Source of the DNA: Chthoniobacteraceae bacterium
GTDB taxonomy: Bacteria; Verrucomicrobiota; Verrucomicrobiia; Chthoniobacterales; Chthoniobacteraceae
Reading direction: 5' to 3'
Assembly: GCA_947478975.1 (NCBI GenBank)
Contig: CANJYI010000233.1
Location: 1-5,031, forward strand
DNA length: 5,031 bases
Shown here piece after piece: positions 1 through 4,902 of the stretch. The notes below the pieces were generated by a model. That model searched no databases. It was given only the letters and a program-made list of their open reading frames with translations, and had not been told where the DNA came from. Both the position numbers and the translations under genes were made by a program. Position 1 is the first letter of the stretch; the number at the start of each line of letters is the position of its first letter.

Positions 1-773
1 CAGACCATCAGGAGTTGCGGAAATGGCTTAGGAAGGCGCTCAAGGCGAAAACCGAGATGGTCGAGGCCAACCTGCGGCTCGTCATCTCCATCGCCAAAAA
101 GTACACCAACCGCGGACTCTCGTTCCTAGACCTCATCCAAGAGGGCAACATGGGCCTGATGAAGGCGGTCGAAAAGTTTGAGTACCGCCGCGGCTACAAG
201 TTTTCCACCTACGCCACGTGGTGGATCCGCCAGGCCATCACCCGCTCGATCGCTGACCAGGCCCGGACCATCCGGATTCCGGTGCACATGATTGAGACCA
301 TCAACAAGCTGATGCGCGTGCAGAAGCAGTTGGTGCAGGATTTCGGCAGGGAACCCACGCCGGACGAGGTTGCAGAAGAAATCAATCTTCCCGTCGAACG
401 CGTCCGGGCGGTGCTCAAGATGGCCCAGCAGCCCATCTCTCTTCAGTCACCGGTCGGCGAAAGCGACGACACCAGCTTTGGAGATTTCATTCCGGACACC
501 TCCGCAGAGGATCCCTCCGATGTGACTGCGATCGCACTGCTGAAGGAAAAAATTCGCGACGTTCTCGAGTCCCTCACCGAGCGCGAACGGCAGGTGCTTG
601 AGCAGCGGTTCGGCCTCGTGGACGGATACAGCCGCACCCTTGAAGAGGTGGGCCGCCAGTTCCGAGTCACCCGCGAGCGTATCCGCCAAATTGAGGCCAA
701 GGCCCTCCGGAAAATGCGCCACCCTACCCGTATCCGCCAGTTGGAAGGTTTCTTGGACGCGTCCGAGATGTAG
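1..773 (+). CDS. rpoD: RNA polymerase primary sigma factor RpoD (sigma-70), C-terminal part; 5' end outside the window
   Basis: This is the housekeeping sigma factor that directs RNA polymerase to -35/-10 promoters. The reading frame is already open at the left edge (first whole codon at position 3) and gives 256 residues. That covers region 1.2/2 to the C-terminus, about two fifths of a typical RpoD. Visible parts in order are: the core-binding region 2.1-2.2 (LRLVISIAKKYTNRG, DLIQEGNMGLMKAVEKF); region 2.3-2.4 with YKFSTYATWWIRQAITRS, whose aromatic, Q and T residues melt and read the -10 element; region 3 with GREPTPDEVAEEI; the DFIPDTS sigma-finger segment; and region 4 with LTERERQVLEQRFGL and the helix-turn-helix TLEEVGRQF.VTRERIRQIEAKALRKMRHP that reads the -35 element. 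A TTG at 15 is not the real start because homology continues upstream of it. The gene ends with TAG and is followed by an intrinsic terminator, so it closes its transcription unit. The identification is very secure. Confidence 0.97.
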   Translation, partial: DHQELRKWLRKALKAKTEMVEANLRLVISIAKKYTNRGLSFLDLIQEGNMGLMKAVEKFEYRRGYKFSTYATWWIRQAITRSIADQARTIRIPVHMIETINKLMRVQKQLVQDFGREPTPDEVAEEINLPVERVRAVLKMAQQPISLQSPVGESDDTSFGDFIPDTSAEDPSDVTAIALLKEKIRDVLESLTERERQVLEQRFGLVDGYSRTLEEVGRQFRVTRERIRQIEAKALRKMRHPTRIRQLEGFLDASEM

Positions 774-829
774 ACCCTGTCTGAAAAGAGGTAAGACGGT
801 CGTCCGAGCCCGTTATTTTCAGCATTTGC

Positions 830-858
830 AAAAACGGGCGCAACTGGCGCCCGTTTTT
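830..858 (+). terminator. Intrinsic terminator of rpoD
   Basis: A perfect 12-bp inverted repeat (830-841 against 847-858) encloses the 5-nt loop AACTG. The core is CGGGCGC/GCGCCCG, flanked by A5 on the left and T5 on the right, so the transcript forms a GC-rich hairpin ending in a U-tract. It starts 57 bases after the rpoD stop. The A5 on the left arm also gives a T-run on the other strand, so it could act in both directions, but no minus-strand gene ends here. Confidence 0.92.
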
Positions 859-862
859 GGTG

Positions 863-894
863 TTTACACTCCTGTGAGACCATTCTCTCAAAAT
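863..894 (+). promoter_or_regulatory. Weak candidate promoter for the membrane/exported protein pair
   Basis: Just after the rpoD terminator is TTTACA (863-868), one mismatch from the -35 consensus. The best -10 candidate is CAAAAT (889-894), four of six matches, but its 20-nt spacing is too long; at 17 nt the hexamer TCTCAA is poor. A promoter is needed somewhere between the terminator and 937, and this is the best match seen. It is tentative. Confidence 0.2.
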
Positions 895-921
895 TCTCGG
901 GGCCCCTTCCCTTCCTCTGCT

Positions 922-926
922 GAAGG
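922..926 (+). promoter_or_regulatory. Possible ribosome binding site deciding the start at 937
   Basis: GAAGG lies 10 nt before a TTG codon at 937. The alternative in-frame GTG at 874 has no purine-rich sequence before it, lies only 16 nt after the terminator, and would fall inside the candidate promoter. This favours the TTG, although most genes in this window lack such a site. Confidence 0.4.
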
Positions 927-936
927 CGGTGGCAAT

Positions 937-1392
937 TTGGCAAGAAATCCCCAACCTCCGACTTCCGGGGTTCCGTTTTCGCGACGAACCTCCACCGATC
1001 CCGAACTGGACGCCCTTCTTGGCAACGTCGCACCAACTCCGCTTCGAGCGGGCTTTGCGGATCGTGTGCTCCAATCGGTTCAACCGGCAGGATCGGAGCA
1101 GGGACCAGGCAAACAGGCGGCCCTGCTTTCGTTTGGATCGCTCAGAGCACTGGGTATTGCTGCCTCTTTGGCGCTGTGTGGCGGACTTGCTTGGTGGGGG
1201 GCGTCCTTGCCGGGCGCACGGCTCCCATTCGCCCACGCCCGTCCCCTTTCAGCGCCAACTGAAGAGGAGCTTCTCCTCAAAGCGCTAACCACTCTCGAAA
1301 TCAATTCCGGGGACCTGGCTCTGGTGGCCCAACTCGGAGATGTATTGGAAGCGGAACTCACAGAACACACCTCATGGTTGGAAAAAGAATAG
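937..1392 (+). CDS. Small single-pass membrane protein of unknown function (anti-sigma-like layout)
   Basis: I do not recognise a named family. From the TTG start the product is 151 residues; a GTG at 874 would make it 172. The N-terminal about 65 residues are hydrophilic and include the acidic segment DPELDALLGN and then RAGFADRVLQSVQ (about 38-49). One hydrophobic segment, roughly 70-90 (ALGIAASLALCGGLAWWGA), is a convincing transmembrane helix. A 60-residue tail follows, with a Leu/Glu-rich helical end (EEELLLKALTTLEI, DVLEAELTEH). A short cytosolic N-domain, one membrane helix and a small outer domain is the plan of many anti-sigma factors and of small proteins encoded beside extracytoplasmic-function sigma genes, but no ECF sigma gene is adjacent here and no zinc-binding HxxxCxxC motif is present. 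Its last 19 bases overlap the next gene, so the two are probably co-translated. Reality of the gene is likely; function is unknown. Confidence 0.7.
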   Translation: MARNPQPPTSGVPFSRRTSTDPELDALLGNVAPTPLRAGFADRVLQSVQPAGSEQGPGKQAALLSFGSLRALGIAASLALCGGLAWWGASLPGARLPFAHARPLSAPTEEELLLKALTTLEINSGDLALVAQLGDVLEAELTEHTSWLEKE

Positions 1393-1862
1393 CGGCATTG
1401 CAGTTTCGGATCCTGACGCTCGCAGGCATTTCCTTCCTCGGGGCATCTGCAGTTGCACCTTTGCAAGGGAAGCCGGACGAGGAAAAGGCGGAGTCCCCGC
1501 TCCTGCCCGAACGCAAGCAGCAGGATCCCTTGATCCAACTCATCAGGGCCCTCACCCCGGAACAGAAATCAAAGCTCATGGAGAGCATCAAGACCTGGCA
1601 GCAGCTCGGTCCGGAGCTCAAGACCGCTTTACGAGCCAGGGACAAGGCGATTCGCAAGACGCTCAATGACGAGGTACAGGCCGCCCTCGATGGCTCCTCT
1701 TTTACCAAGGAGCAGAGGGACCTCTTTGAAAAACGCTACAGAGAAGACCGTAAAAAGCTGGAAGCCTCTCTACGCACCGAGTTTGAGTCCCGCAGAAAGG
1801 CGGCGCTTGAGGAGATGATAGCCTCCCTCAAAAAGTCGGTGCTGCAGGGGGAGATTCAGTAG
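1374..1862 (+). CDS. Exported charged helical protein with two LTxxQ-like motifs (Spy/CpxP-like in outline)
   Basis: The product is 162 residues. It begins with a signal-peptide-like stretch: basic MVGKRIAALQFR, then hydrophobic ILTLAGISFLGASA, with a likely cleavage near residue 26-28. This suggests export to the periplasm. The mature part is almost all predicted helix, rich in K, R and E. It contains LTPEQ at 60-64 and FTKEQ at 100-104, resembling the paired LTxxQ motifs of the Spy/CpxP family of periplasmic chaperones and metal-stress proteins. Residues 101-158 look able to form a long amphipathic helix or coiled coil (RYREDRKKLEASLRTEFES). The ATG lies inside the 3' end of the preceding membrane-protein gene and has no clear ribosome binding site of its own, so translational coupling is likely. 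The two products may act together in the envelope. The Spy/CpxP link rests on short motifs and general shape only. Confidence 0.8.
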   Translation: MVGKRIAALQFRILTLAGISFLGASAVAPLQGKPDEEKAESPLLPERKQQDPLIQLIRALTPEQKSKLMESIKTWQQLGPELKTALRARDKAIRKTLNDEVQAALDGSSFTKEQRDLFEKRYREDRKKLEASLRTEFESRRKAALEEMIASLKKSVLQGEIQ

Positions 1863-1927
1863 GTTCGTTCGCTCGAACGGTAGCGACCGAGTCAGGGAGA
1901 GCGCTGGCCCGGATTCATTTCCAGCGT

Positions 1928-1948
1928 GGGGGGGTCGGGAGGGGCGGG
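1928..1948 (+). other. G-quadruplex-pattern tract in the 3' region of the exported-protein gene
   Basis: Four runs of at least three G lie within 21 bases: G7 (1928-1934), G3 (1937-1939), G4 (1941-1944) and G3 (1946-1948), with linkers of TC, A and C. This fits the G3+N1-7 pattern with very short linkers. It lies on the transcribed-sense strand after the stop at 1862. GGCGGG (1943-1948) can also pair with CCCGCC (1958-1963) into a 6-bp hairpin, so two structures compete for the same Gs. Whether either forms or does anything is unknown. Confidence 0.5.
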
Positions 1949-1974
1949 ATTTTTAAGCCCGCCGTAGCCAAAGA

Positions 1975-2008
1975 AAAACTGCCGCCGGGCGAACCCAGCG
2001 GCAGTTTT
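1975..2008. terminator. Bidirectional intrinsic terminator between the exported-protein gene and ilvC
   Basis: A perfect 11-bp inverted repeat (1975-1985 AAAACTGCCGC against 1998-2008 GCGGCAGTTTT) has a further GGG/CCC pairing inside it around the loop CGAA. On the minus strand the hairpin is followed by a T-run (complement of A5 at 1974-1978), 33 bases beyond the ilvC stop, so it should end the ilvC transcript. On the plus strand the T4 tract can serve the convergent gene ending at 1862. It is the only good terminator between these convergent units. Confidence 0.88.
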
Positions 2009-2041
2009 CAAAACATTGAGGCCACCGAGGCCTGATGCGGG

Positions 2042-3073
2042 TTATTCCGTGTAGGAAGCCTGCGTACCCTTCAGGTTCCGCTTGGCGAGCCAAGGCATCA
2101 TGGAGCGGAGTTTCGCGCCGGTCTTCTCGATCGGATGCTTTTCTCCATCTGCCAAGAGTTGGTTGTAGGTCTTGTAGCCGCCTTCGTACTCCTTGACCCA
2201 GCCCTTTGCAAACTTGCCGGACTGAATGTCCTTGAGGACCGCCTTCATTCTCTTCTTTGTGCCCGCGTCGATGATCTTGGGGCCGATGGTCACGTCCCCC
2301 CACTTTGCGGTCTCGGAGATGGAGAAGCGCATGCCAGCAATGCCAGCTTCGTTCATCAAGTCCACGATCAACTTCAGTTCGTGCAAGCACTCAAAGTAGG
2401 CCATCTCGGGAGAGTAACCGGCTTCCACCAGCGTCTCAAAACCCGCCTGTACCAGTGCGGTGGTTCCCCCGCAAAGAACAGCCTGCTCTCCGAAAAGGTC
2501 GGTCTCAGTCTCTTCCTTGAAAGAGGTCTCCAACACGCCTGCACGGGTTCCGCCGATCCCCTTGGCCCAGGCCAACGCGACCTTCTTTGCCTTCTTGCTG
2601 GGGTTCTGGTGGACGGCGATGAGGGTCGGGACCCCCTTGCCTTCCGTGTACTGCCGGCGGACGATGTGACCGGGGCCCTTCGGAGCGACCAAGATCACGT
2701 CCACATCGGCCGGAGGCACGATCGTGTTGTAGTGAATAGAGAAGCCGTGGCTGAACAGCAGGGTCTTGCCCTTCTTCAAGTTTGGCTCGATATCCTTAAT
2801 GTAGGCAGCAGGCTGCTTGGTATCGGGGAGTGCGACGAAAATGACGTCGGCGCGGCGCACCGCTTCCGCCGTGTCAAACACTTCGAAACCACGATCCGCG
2901 GCGACCTTCCGAGACTTGCTCGTTGGGTAGAGGCCAATGATGACCTTCACGCCGGATTCCTTCAGATTCAGGGCGTGTGCGTGGCCCTGGGAACCGAAGC
3001 CGAGAACCGCGACGGTCTTGCCTTTGAACGTTGCAAGGTCAGCGTCTTTGTCAGTGTAAATTTTAACAGCCAT
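2042..3073 (-). CDS. ilvC: Ketol-acid reductoisomerase (acetohydroxyacid isomeroreductase), class I
   Basis: This Mg2+-dependent cytosolic enzyme isomerises and reduces 2-acetolactate or 2-aceto-2-hydroxybutyrate to the dihydroxy acids of valine/leucine and isoleucine synthesis. The product has 343 residues, the size of a short class I enzyme. The N-terminal Rossmann domain has GFGSQGHAHALNL (G25-L37) and the cofactor loop GLYPTSKS (47-54). H109 in FSHGFSIH is the conserved catalytic-site histidine, and VAPKGPGH (129-136) follows. The C-terminal knotted helical domain carries all metal and substrate residues: D192 and E196 (DLFGEQAVLCGG), E228 and E232 (FECLHELKLIVDLM) and S253 (SISETA). In the loop, Y49 stands where many NADPH-using enzymes have Arg, so cofactor preference is not certain. 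The start ATG has no Shine-Dalgarno sequence but an A/C-rich leader. It lies 193 bases downstream of ilvN on the same strand and ends before a strong terminator. Confidence 0.98.
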   Translation of the reverse strand: MAVKIYTDKDADLATFKGKTVAVLGFGSQGHAHALNLKESGVKVIIGLYPTSKSRKVAADRGFEVFDTAEAVRRADVIFVALPDTKQPAAYIKDIEPNLKKGKTLLFSHGFSIHYNTIVPPADVDVILVAPKGPGHIVRRQYTEGKGVPTLIAVHQNPSKKAKKVALAWAKGIGGTRAGVLETSFKEETETDLFGEQAVLCGGTTALVQAGFETLVEAGYSPEMAYFECLHELKLIVDLMNEAGIAGMRFSISETAKWGDVTIGPKIIDAGTKKRMKAVLKDIQSGKFAKGWVKEYEGGYKTYNQLLADGEKHPIEKTGAKLRSMMPWLAKRNLKGTQASYTE

Positions 3074-3266
3074 TGCTTTGGGGTGTGTGTTTTTTTGGGG
3101 TCTTACAGAAGGCTGAACGAAAACCGCCCAGCAGGGTGAGCTTTTGGAAAGTCTTTAGGGGAGAACAGGCGTGTGCCTCAAACAACTCAAACAGACAAGG
3201 AGTTTACACACAAGCCGATGGCAATCGGTACGGCAGAGCAGTACGGAATGCACTCCCTCGAATGCA
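3074..3266 (-). other. ilvN-ilvC intergenic spacer, A/C-rich ilvC leader
   Basis: This 193-bp gap has no convincing gene, leader peptide or terminator. On the minus strand it ends in a CCCC-A7-CACACACCCC leader just before the ilvC ATG. A weak promoter-like pair, TTGAGG then TAAAGA about 18 nt later, lies near the middle. Small repeats are present: GAATGCACT at 3246-3254 and 3260-3268 (the second reaches the ilvN stop), GTACGG at 3228-3233 and 3241-3246, and a 5-bp hairpin CCGAT/ATCGG at 3215-3228. The length suggests ilvC may have its own promoter as well as readthrough from ilvN. Confidence 0.4.
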
Positions 3267-3746
3267 CTACTCGTCGCGGCGCGCGAGCGCGATCTTCCCC
3301 GTGCGGGTGAGATCAGAGATGCCGAACGGTTCCATCAGGAAGATGAACTTGCTGATCTTGCTTTCGTCGCCAGTGACCTCGATCGAGATATTGTGCCTCT
3401 GGACGTCGATGATTTTGGCCCGAAAGATGTCGCACAATTGCATCACCTCGGCCCGTGACTGGGGATTGACTGAAACCCGCAGCAAAACCAGTTCGCGGTC
3501 GACGCTCTGGTTTTCATTGAAATCCTGCAATTCGATCACATCAACCAGTTTGCGCAACTGCTTGGTGACCTGATCCAGCACGGAGTCGTCTCCCCGCACC
3601 ACGATGGTCATGCGTGAGGTGGATGGATCCAGAGTCGGACCCACGTTGAGCGTGTCTATGTTAAACCCGCGACCGCTGAACATGCCGGCGATGCGGGTCA
3701 GCACGCCGAATTTGTTTTCAACCAGAACCGAAAGGGTGTGACGCAT
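3267..3746 (-). CDS. ilvN: Acetolactate synthase small (regulatory) subunit
   Basis: This is the regulatory subunit of acetohydroxyacid synthase. It activates the catalytic subunit, which joins pyruvate to pyruvate or 2-ketobutyrate, and confers feedback inhibition by valine. The product has 159 residues, normal for the IlvN/IlvH family. An N-terminal ACT domain (about 1-75) starts MRHTLSVLVENKFGVLTRIAGMFSGRGFNID and keeps N11, G14 and N29; in E. coli IlvH these positions contribute to valine binding or resistance, so valine sensitivity is expected here. DPSTSRMTIVV is the conserved end of this domain. The C-terminal ACT-like domain (about 80-157) has RELVLLRV, FRAKIIDV, ISIEVTGDESKI and the family's closing GISDLTRTGKIALAR. 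No ilvB is adjacent; the upstream neighbour is a divergent gene. The ATG has no Shine-Dalgarno sequence before it. ilvC follows on the same strand, so the pair works in the same pathway. An ilvH-type name is equally valid. Confidence 0.96.
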   Translation of the reverse strand: MRHTLSVLVENKFGVLTRIAGMFSGRGFNIDTLNVGPTLDPSTSRMTIVVRGDDSVLDQVTKQLRKLVDVIELQDFNENQSVDRELVLLRVSVNPQSRAEVMQLCDIFRAKIIDVQRHNISIEVTGDESKISKFIFLMEPFGISDLTRTGKIALARRDE

Positions 3747-3795
3747 GCGAAAGGGGGCGGAGGTTGCAGCAAGGAAGCAGTTCGGTCAAACTCAA

Positions 3796-3811
3796 ATTAG
3801 ACGATATCGTC
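3796..3811 (-). promoter_or_regulatory. Candidate ilvN -10 box with adjoining 12-bp palindrome (possible operator)
   Basis: In the 82-bp spacer between divergent ilvN and the TIM-barrel gene, the minus strand reads TCTAAT (3796-3801), five of six matches to the -10 consensus and about 50 bases before the ilvN ATG. No good -35 is seen at 16-18 nt. Overlapping and just upstream of it is the perfect palindrome GACGATATCGTC (3800-3811), placed where a dimeric regulator could block or help polymerase on either side. CCGAA at 3811-3815 also pairs with TTCGG at 3781-3785. Function is inferred from position and symmetry only. Confidence 0.4.
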
Positions 3812-3828
3812 CGAAATAAACACACACG

Positions 3829-4740
3829 ATGCCCAACCTCCCTTTATCCCCTCGTTTTCAACACTCCCACAATCAACCTTCCGGCCCGTCCCTCAAGGTG
3901 GGATGCGGCGAGTGGGGGTTTCGCAATCTGCCAATGGAGCGGCACTTTGAGATCGCAGCCGAGTTCGGCTTTCAAGAGCTCGAATTCGGCATCGGCGGAG
4001 GCCAACTCGGCCGCCTCTCCGAGCAGCCCTCCCCGGGGGAAATCGCGGACTTCCGTGCGTTGGCCGCCACCTGGGGCATCTCCACGCCAGGGTGTTGCAT
4101 CGAAAACGACTTTACCCTTTCGGACACCGCTCTTCATGCTGCCCAGGTCACCAAGGCCATCGCCCAGTCCCGGGCGGCTGCCCTTTGCGGAGCCAGACAG
4201 GTTCGCTTCTTTGCGGGCTTTACGCCGTTGGCTGAAATGAGCGAGCCCATTTGGAGCCAGCTTCTTTCCGCCCTCACCGAGTGCGATGCTGAGCTTGAAA
4301 AACTGGGCCTCACCATGGCGATCGAGACGCACGGGGCGATCCAGTTTCAAAAGGACGGCTCTGCCATCCATCTCCCCACTCCAACCACAGACCGCACTGG
4401 TCTCGCTAGACTTCTCGCGGAACTGCCAGAACGCATCGGCTTCAACTACGACCCCGGCAACATCCGCGCAGCGGATCCCGCAGACACACGACATGCGGTC
4501 GATCTGCTCGCGGGAAGAATCACGTACTGCCACTTAAAAGACTGGGTCCGCTGCGGAGAAGGCTGGCTTGCGGTTGCGGTGGGTGACGCGAGAGGCGGGA
4601 TTGACTTCAAGGCACTCCTTCCTGAGACAAACTATCACGGCACCTTTTTGATCGAGTACGAACCGCTCGCCGACACCAGGGAGGGAATCGCCCGCAGCCT
4701 CGCCCATCTGGAGGGCAGAGGGTTCACCCTGACTTTCTGA
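3829..4740 (+). CDS. Sugar phosphate isomerase/epimerase family TIM-barrel protein
   Basis: The product has 303 residues with the xylose isomerase-like / AP-endonuclease-2-like barrel fold. This family includes metal-dependent epimerases and isomerases of sugars and inositols such as D-tagatose 3-epimerase, hydroxypyruvate isomerase and IolE/IolI. The expected divalent-metal ligands sit at barrel strand ends: E166 in LTMAIETHG, D208 in GFNYDPGNI, H235 in TYCHLKD and E276 in GTFLIEYEP. Strand 1 is LKVGCGEWGF (22-31) and strand 2 FQELEFGIGGG (48-58). The spacing of the ligands fits the family, so an active enzyme is likely; the substrate cannot be told. The first about 20 residues (PLSPRFQHSHNQPSGP) precede the conserved fold and look like disordered extension, but ATG 3829 is the first start after an in-frame stop at 3817. 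There is no Shine-Dalgarno sequence; the leader ends AAACACACACG. It is transcribed divergently from ilvN and has no obvious pathway link to it. Confidence 0.9.
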   Translation: MPNLPLSPRFQHSHNQPSGPSLKVGCGEWGFRNLPMERHFEIAAEFGFQELEFGIGGGQLGRLSEQPSPGEIADFRALAATWGISTPGCCIENDFTLSDTALHAAQVTKAIAQSRAAALCGARQVRFFAGFTPLAEMSEPIWSQLLSALTECDAELEKLGLTMAIETHGAIQFQKDGSAIHLPTPTTDRTGLARLLAELPERIGFNYDPGNIRAADPADTRHAVDLLAGRITYCHLKDWVRCGEGWLAVAVGDARGGIDFKALLPETNYHGTFLIEYEPLADTREGIARSLAHLEGRGFTLTF

Positions 4741-4748
4741 CCTGCAAC

Positions 4749-4784
4749 GACGGACAAAGTTTCTCTGTCAAAAACTTTGCCGTC
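4749..4784. terminator. Long hairpin after the TIM-barrel gene, terminator-like without a T-tract
   Basis: GACGG (4749-4753) and CAAAGTTT (4755-4762) pair with AAACTTTG (4772-4779) and CCGTC (4780-4784). This makes a 13-bp stem with one bulged A (4754) and a 9-nt loop. It begins 9 bases after the stop at 4740, between convergent genes, so it is well placed to end transcripts or protect 3' ends. No T-run follows on either strand, so ordinary intrinsic termination is uncertain. Confidence 0.55.
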
Positions 4785-4788
4785 CGCA

Positions 4789-4902
4789 ATGAGCCACCCG
4801 GAGAAAAATGCGTTCCCATGGGCTCCTTTGGAAAGTTTGGACCTGTTGGAAATCTCGGCGGCCCTCACCTCCAAGGTCTACCACCTCAAAACACGCGGCT
4901 AG
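4789..4902 (+). CDS. Possible small protein of 37 residues, unknown
   Basis: An ATG five bases after the hairpin opens a 37-codon frame starting MSHPEKNAFPWAPLESLDLL and ending KVYHLKTRG before TAG. I recognise no family. Reading it as coding gives a base pattern typical of GC-rich genes: my count is about 73% G+C at third positions against 43% at second. The middle (LESLDLLEISAALTSKVYHL) could form an amphipathic helix, and there is no signal peptide or membrane segment. There is no ribosome binding site, and the start is so close to the hairpin that the stem would probably hinder ribosome access. Its stop shares the palindrome CTAG with the stop of the minus-strand gene at the right edge. 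It may be a genuine small gene or only untranslated 3' sequence; I lean slightly to the latter. Confidence 0.33.
   Translation: MSHPEKNAFPWAPLESLDLLEISAALTSKVYHLKTRG

Noticed and set aside
15..773. TTG at 15 as the start of a short sigma factor
   Set aside because: The frame is open to the left edge, and the product begins in the middle of conserved sigma-70 sequence, so this is a truncated view of full-length rpoD.
598..936. Upstream extension of the membrane-protein frame into rpoD
   Set aside because: The frame stays open through the end of rpoD and through the terminator, but this part overlaps conserved sigma region 4 in another frame. Starts before 874 would place the gene across a strong terminator.
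929..1288. Plus-strand frame starting GTG at 929
   Set aside because: Its product is Arg/Pro-rich with no domain, and it overlaps the membrane-protein frame, which has a clear transmembrane helix and a stop overlapping the next start.
443..1538. Several minus-strand frames of 90-200 codons opposite rpoD and the two small genes
   Set aside because: They cross the rpoD terminator or sit antisense to better-supported genes. Their Arg/Ser-rich products look like complement-strand noise.
1866..1879. CGTTC/GAACG hairpin just after the exported-protein stop
   Set aside because: The stem is only 5 bp and no T-tract follows, so it is not convincing as a terminator.
2135..3139. Long plus-strand open frame of 334 codons across ilvC
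   Set aside because: It lies antisense to ilvC, whose full-length product has every catalytic residue. The antisense product has no recognisable domain and is a by-product of GC-rich codon use.
3844..4533. Minus-strand frame of 229 codons opposite the TIM-barrel gene
   Set aside because: The plus-strand product carries all four metal ligands in the right order and spacing; the antisense product has no recognisable feature.
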